Below the pieces are notes generated by a model. The model ran no database searches. It saw only the letters and a program-made list of their open reading frames with translations, and was not told the DNA's origin. A program made the position numbers and the translations under genes. A stretch of 64,000 bases of DNA, taken from the NCBI GenBank assembly GCA_964423505.1, contig CAYREX010000002.1, forward strand, positions 124,001-188,000. The letters run 5' to 3'. This document shows positions 61,277 through 64,000 of the stretch, one piece after another (positions within the stretch are counted from its first letter, which is position 1; each line of letters opens with the position of its first letter). This DNA comes from CAYREX01 sp964423505. GTDB taxonomy: Bacteria; Fermentibacterota; Fermentibacteria; Fermentibacterales; JCC-6.

Positions 61277-62686
61277 TCAATCTCCATCGGTGTAAGATCC
61301 TCGGTCGCCGCCGGTTCCGCCGCCGTCCCTTCCGAGCCGCACCAGGAGGCGGACCATGAAGATGGCGGTGACCGTGAACGCCAGTATGTCCGCGCCGGGA
61401 AAGGCCAGCCAGATGCCCCTGAGCGATGGTGTGATGACCGTCGGGAGCAGCAGTACCAGCGGCACCAGGAAGAGGACCCTCCTGGCGATCGAGAGCACCA
61501 GCGCTGTCGCCGCCTTGCCCAGCGCCTGGAAGGCGCCGGCCCCGACTATCTGAACTCCTATCAGGGGCATGAGGATCACGATGGTCCGGAGTATGCTCCT
61601 GCCCCCCTCCACAAGCTCCGGGTCGGTGCTGAACACGCCCAGGACGAAGGAGGGGAAGAGCTGGAAGACGCCGGTATAGAAGGCAGTCAGCCCGGTGGCC
61701 AGGCCCATCGCCCACCAGAGAGCCTCCCTCACCCTTCCGTAGTGCCCGGCGCCGTAGTTGTACCCGACCACCGGCTGCAGACCCTGGACGAGGCCGAAGA
61801 GAGGCATCCAGGCGAAGATGAGGGTCCTGTTTATGACGCCGAGGACCGCAAGCTCCGTGGCGGTACCGTAGTGCATAACCGAGTTGTTGACGGCGATGGC
61901 CATGATGGTGCCGGAGAGGAGCCTGGCAAAGGAGGGAGAGCCGGTCCTCGTGATGTTCAGCGCCATCCGCCAGGTCGGACGGATGTGCCTTCGGGCAAGC
62001 CTGAGATTCGACCTCCTGCACAGGAAGTACCGGACTATCCAGGTGAAACCGCAGGCCTGGCCGATTATGGTGGCCAGCGCCGCCCCCCTTATGCCCATGT
62101 CAAGCAGGAAGATGAAGACGGGATCGAGCACGATGTTCACCCCGGCGCCTATGAACATCCCGGCCATGGCCACCTTGGTGTTCCCCTCCGCCCGGGCCAG
62201 CCCGTTGGAGGAGACCGCCATGGTGAAGAGCGGTCCTCCCAGGAGCACCACCGAGAGGTAGCGCCTGGCGTACGGCAGCACCGTCGGCCCCGCCCCGAAC
62301 AGGCGGAGTACGTCGTCCAGGAAGACAAGGCCCAGGGCCGATATGACCAGCCCGAGCACGCCGACCAGCAGGAAGGAGCCGCTCGCGGTCCGACCCGCCT
62401 CTTCCTCCATCCCCGCCCCCAGCCTGCGGGAGACTATGGAGCCGGCACCTATCCCGACCGTCTGGGCCACCGCCAGCAGGACCATCTGCATCGGGAAGCT
62501 CACCGCCAGGGCGGCCAGCGCCTCGGTGCCCACGCCGCGGCCGACGAAGATGGTGTCCACCAGGTTGTAGAGGGCGTTCCCCATCATCCCGGCGATGGCG
62601 GGGCCGGAGAGCCTCACCAGGAGCCTCGGCACGGCCTGGGTGCCCAGGAGCCTGGTCCGCTCCGCCTGTGATACCGCGGAGGCCAC
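61277..62686 (-). CDS. MATE-family efflux transporter
   Basis: A 469-residue cation-coupled multidrug exporter with about 12 membrane segments in two halves. MATE features: SGPAIAGMMGNALYNLVDTIFVG at the start of the first helix, GIGAGSIVSRRLGAGMEEEA, and QGLQPVVGYNYGAGHYGRVREAL at the half boundary. Substrates unknown. Only three bases from the stop to the next gene's end region upstream, so it is likely cotranscribed with the EamA-type gene. Confidence 0.93.
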   Translation of the reverse strand: MASAVSQAERTRLLGTQAVPRLLVRLSGPAIAGMMGNALYNLVDTIFVGRGVGTEALAALAVSFPMQMVLLAVAQTVGIGAGSIVSRRLGAGMEEEAGRTASGSFLLVGVLGLVISALGLVFLDDVLRLFGAGPTVLPYARRYLSVVLLGGPLFTMAVSSNGLARAEGNTKVAMAGMFIGAGVNIVLDPVFIFLLDMGIRGAALATIIGQACGFTWIVRYFLCRRSNLRLARRHIRPTWRMALNITRTGSPSFARLLSGTIMAIAVNNSVMHYGTATELAVLGVINRTLIFAWMPLFGLVQGLQPVVGYNYGAGHYGRVREALWWAMGLATGLTAFYTGVFQLFPSFVLGVFSTDPELVEGGRSILRTIVILMPLIGVQIVGAGAFQALGKAATALVLSIARRVLFLVPLVLLLPTVITPSLRGIWLAFPGADILAFTVTAIFMVRLLVRLGRDGGGTGGDRGSYTDGD

Positions 62687-62689
62687 CGC

Positions 62690-63661
62690 CTACTCCAGGT
62701 TCACCAGGACGAGGGCCACCACCGTCATTATCACCGACGCACGCTCCCTGCCCCTGAGCCGCTCTCCGAAGACAAGCCGGCCGGCGAGGCTTATGACCAC
62801 TATCGTCAGGGCGCTGTAGACCGGGAAGACGACCGCAGCGTCCAGCCGCGAGAGGGAGAGTATCAGGAAGTGGGAGGCGAAGTAGTTGGGCACGCCGACC
62901 ACCAGCCCTGTGGAGACGTCCCGCCACGCGGGCCGTCGCCTGCAGGCGAGCACCCTCCACCATGCCGTGACCAGGGCGGTGCCGAAGACCACCAGCAGGA
63001 AGAGGCTCTTCACCTCCAGGAGGCCGTAGCGCTGGTAGAGCTTGTTCGAGAACTCCGCCACGCCCACGGTGAGGAAGAGGAGGATGAGCACCGGTCTGAG
63101 CCCCTCGAGGAGCCTCCTGCCCCTCCGCAGGTCCAGGTTCGCCAGGAGTATGGCTGCCAGGGCCAGGGCTATCCCCACCCACTGCACCGGCGCTGGTATC
63201 TCCCTCCAGAGCAGGACTGCTAGGCTCATGGGTACCAGCACGCCGAGCTTGGAGAAGCTGCCGGCCAGGCTGACCCCGCTCTCCCTCACCGCCCTCTGCA
63301 GCAGGATGAACCCCAGGAAGTAGACCACGCCGGTGGGAACGCCGAGCACCACCGCCCAGCCGGCGCTCCCGTCGCCGCCGAAGCTCCCACCCTCGAGGAC
63401 GCCTGGAAGGCCGTCGACGAAGGCGCCCGGCCACTCCAGCGGCGAGCCGAGGGAGTCGCCCAGGAGCAGCATGACCAGGGAGACCAGCGAGGCCACCACG
63501 TAGTTTGACGCCGTTACCACCAGGCGGTCCATCCCGCGTCCCTCGCTGTAGCGGAAGACGAGGGCTATGGAGGAGCTGCAGGCGACTGCCAGGAGGAGGT
63601 GCTCCAGCTCTGTCCTACCTGGCCAGCACGAAGGGAAGGCTGCAGGCGACGCCGCCCGCAT
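62690..63661 (-). CDS. EamA/DMT-type transporter
   Basis: About 323 residues, ten membrane segments in two EamA halves (GSFSKLGVLVPMSLAVLLWREIPAPVQWVGIALAL; FPVYSALTIVVISLAGRLVFGERL). The start is uncertain: the first helix (LLLAVACSSSIALVF) lies before the first later ATG, so I use ATG 63661, with GAGG four bases upstream, though it overlaps the upstream gene by 47 bases. Substrate unknown. Confidence 0.8.
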   Translation of the reverse strand: MRAASPAAFPSCWPGRTELEHLLLAVACSSSIALVFRYSEGRGMDRLVVTASNYVVASLVSLVMLLLGDSLGSPLEWPGAFVDGLPGVLEGGSFGGDGSAGWAVVLGVPTGVVYFLGFILLQRAVRESGVSLAGSFSKLGVLVPMSLAVLLWREIPAPVQWVGIALALAAILLANLDLRRGRRLLEGLRPVLILLFLTVGVAEFSNKLYQRYGLLEVKSLFLLVVFGTALVTAWWRVLACRRRPAWRDVSTGLVVGVPNYFASHFLILSLSRLDAAVVFPVYSALTIVVISLAGRLVFGERLRGRERASVIMTVVALVLVNLE

Positions 63662-64000
63662 CGAGCCTCAGCCGGTAGACGCCGCAGGGAAGACGCTCCG
63701 GGGCGGTCCAGCCCAGCGCGTGCTCCCCACCGGGCATCGGGCCGGAGACCACCTCGGAGACCAGTCTCCCGCCAAGGTCGTAGACGGCCAGCCTGACCTC
63801 CCGCGGCCCCTCGAGGGCGAGCCCTATGGAGAGGGCGCCGGAGCAGGGGTTGGGCCCGGCCCGCAGGGGGAGAGCTGCCCCCCCCGAGCCGGCGCCCGCT
63901 CCCTGAGAGGTCCATCCGACAACCGAGGCGATGTCCGGGCCCGGTGCCGCCGCCACCGTGACGTCCGCGGCCGGGCAGTGGTCGAAGTGGACCGAGGAGG
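63615..64000 (-). CDS. Sorting-domain protein, 3' part only
   Basis: C-terminal 127 codons of a secreted protein whose start lies beyond the window. The visible part has GPDIASVVGWTSQ, a Gly/Ala linker, then PNPCSGALSIGLALEGPREVRLAVYDLGGRLVSEVVSG (given in part) and CGVYRLRLDAGG, a FlgD-like/type IX-style sorting domain with two Cys. The frame is open up to the last base. Overlaps the EamA-type gene. Confidence 0.75.
   Translation of the reverse strand, partial: SSVHFDHCPAADVTVAAAPGPDIASVVGWTSQGAGAGSGGAALPLRAGPNPCSGALSIGLALEGPREVRLAVYDLGGRLVSEVVSGPMPGGEHALGWTAPERLPCGVYRLRLDAGGVACSLPFVLAR

Noticed and set aside
1..64000. CRISPR array, rRNA, phage or integron module
   Set aside because: No regular direct repeats with spacers, no rRNA-like stretches, and no integrase or phage structural genes were seen.

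Overview
The window is 64 kb of GC-rich chromosomal DNA from a Gram-negative-type bacterium. It encodes OmpA-family peptidoglycan-binding outer-membrane proteins, predicted beta-barrels, many lipoproteins, and several secreted proteins that end in a FlgD-like or type IX-style sorting domain. That combination points to the Fibrobacteres-Chlorobi-Bacteroidetes side of the tree, probably an uncultivated candidate phylum of the Fermentibacteria or Eisenbacteria kind. This placement is inference; there is no rRNA in the window. The core genes use AGG (Arg) and ATA (Ile) unusually often for such GC-rich DNA. No tRNA, rRNA or CRISPR array was seen.

Left housekeeping part (1-22.7 kb). A NodU-type carbamoyltransferase is followed by a coupled operon: sigma-54 activator with a degenerate receiver, hflK, hflC, hotdog thioesterase, RmlD-like reductase. 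Facing it on the minus strand is a long run: GAF plus degenerate GGDEF protein, VanZ-like protein, coiled-coil lipoprotein, LysM protein, phoH, pgpH-type HD protein, ybeY, corC/hlyC-type CBS protein, recO, glycyl-tRNA synthetase and a SUMF1-domain lipoprotein. After it, on the plus strand, come rho, rpmE, a yqhQ/DUF1385 gene, prfA and prmC.

Accessory part (22.7-39.3 kb). Three large secreted paralogs each carry seven FG-GAP/VCBS-type calcium-binding repeats and a C-terminal sorting domain. Among and after them lie a fibronectin-III-like lipoprotein, truncated genes and a graveyard of insertion sequences: two copies of the same 3' transposase fragment, an IS1634/IS4-like fragment, and an IS256-family element killed by one frameshift and one nonsense codon. 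Next are a DUF4143 ATPase with a palindromic operator lodged between its -35 and -10 boxes and an apparently leaderless start, a HExxH peptidase cut at its 3' end by the IS256 end, and a lower-GC two-gene unit (DUF1576 membrane protein plus unknown partner) that looks acquired.

Right part (39.3-64 kb). A ferrous-iron operon (DtxR-type regulator, feoA, feoA, feoB, feoC-like) has a candidate operator. Then come a sodium:solute symporter, ispG, glutamine synthetase and a beta-propeller lipoprotein. A tightly packed six-gene minus-strand operon follows (barrel protein, zinc-ribbon-like secreted protein, rnd, nth, PPC-like lipoprotein, cyclase), divergent from a pair of large OmpA-fusion paralogs. 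The window ends with a NUDIX hydrolase, a thioredoxin-fold lipoprotein, a legumain-like (C13) peptidase with a sorting domain, a MATE exporter, an EamA-type transporter and the 3' end of another sorting-domain protein that runs off the window.

The signals I would look at first are the ATPase promoter/operator architecture, the three seven-repeat secreted paralogs, the 31-bp dispersed repeat found 22 kb apart in opposite orientations, and the nested insertion-sequence damage around 32.5-35.4 kb.
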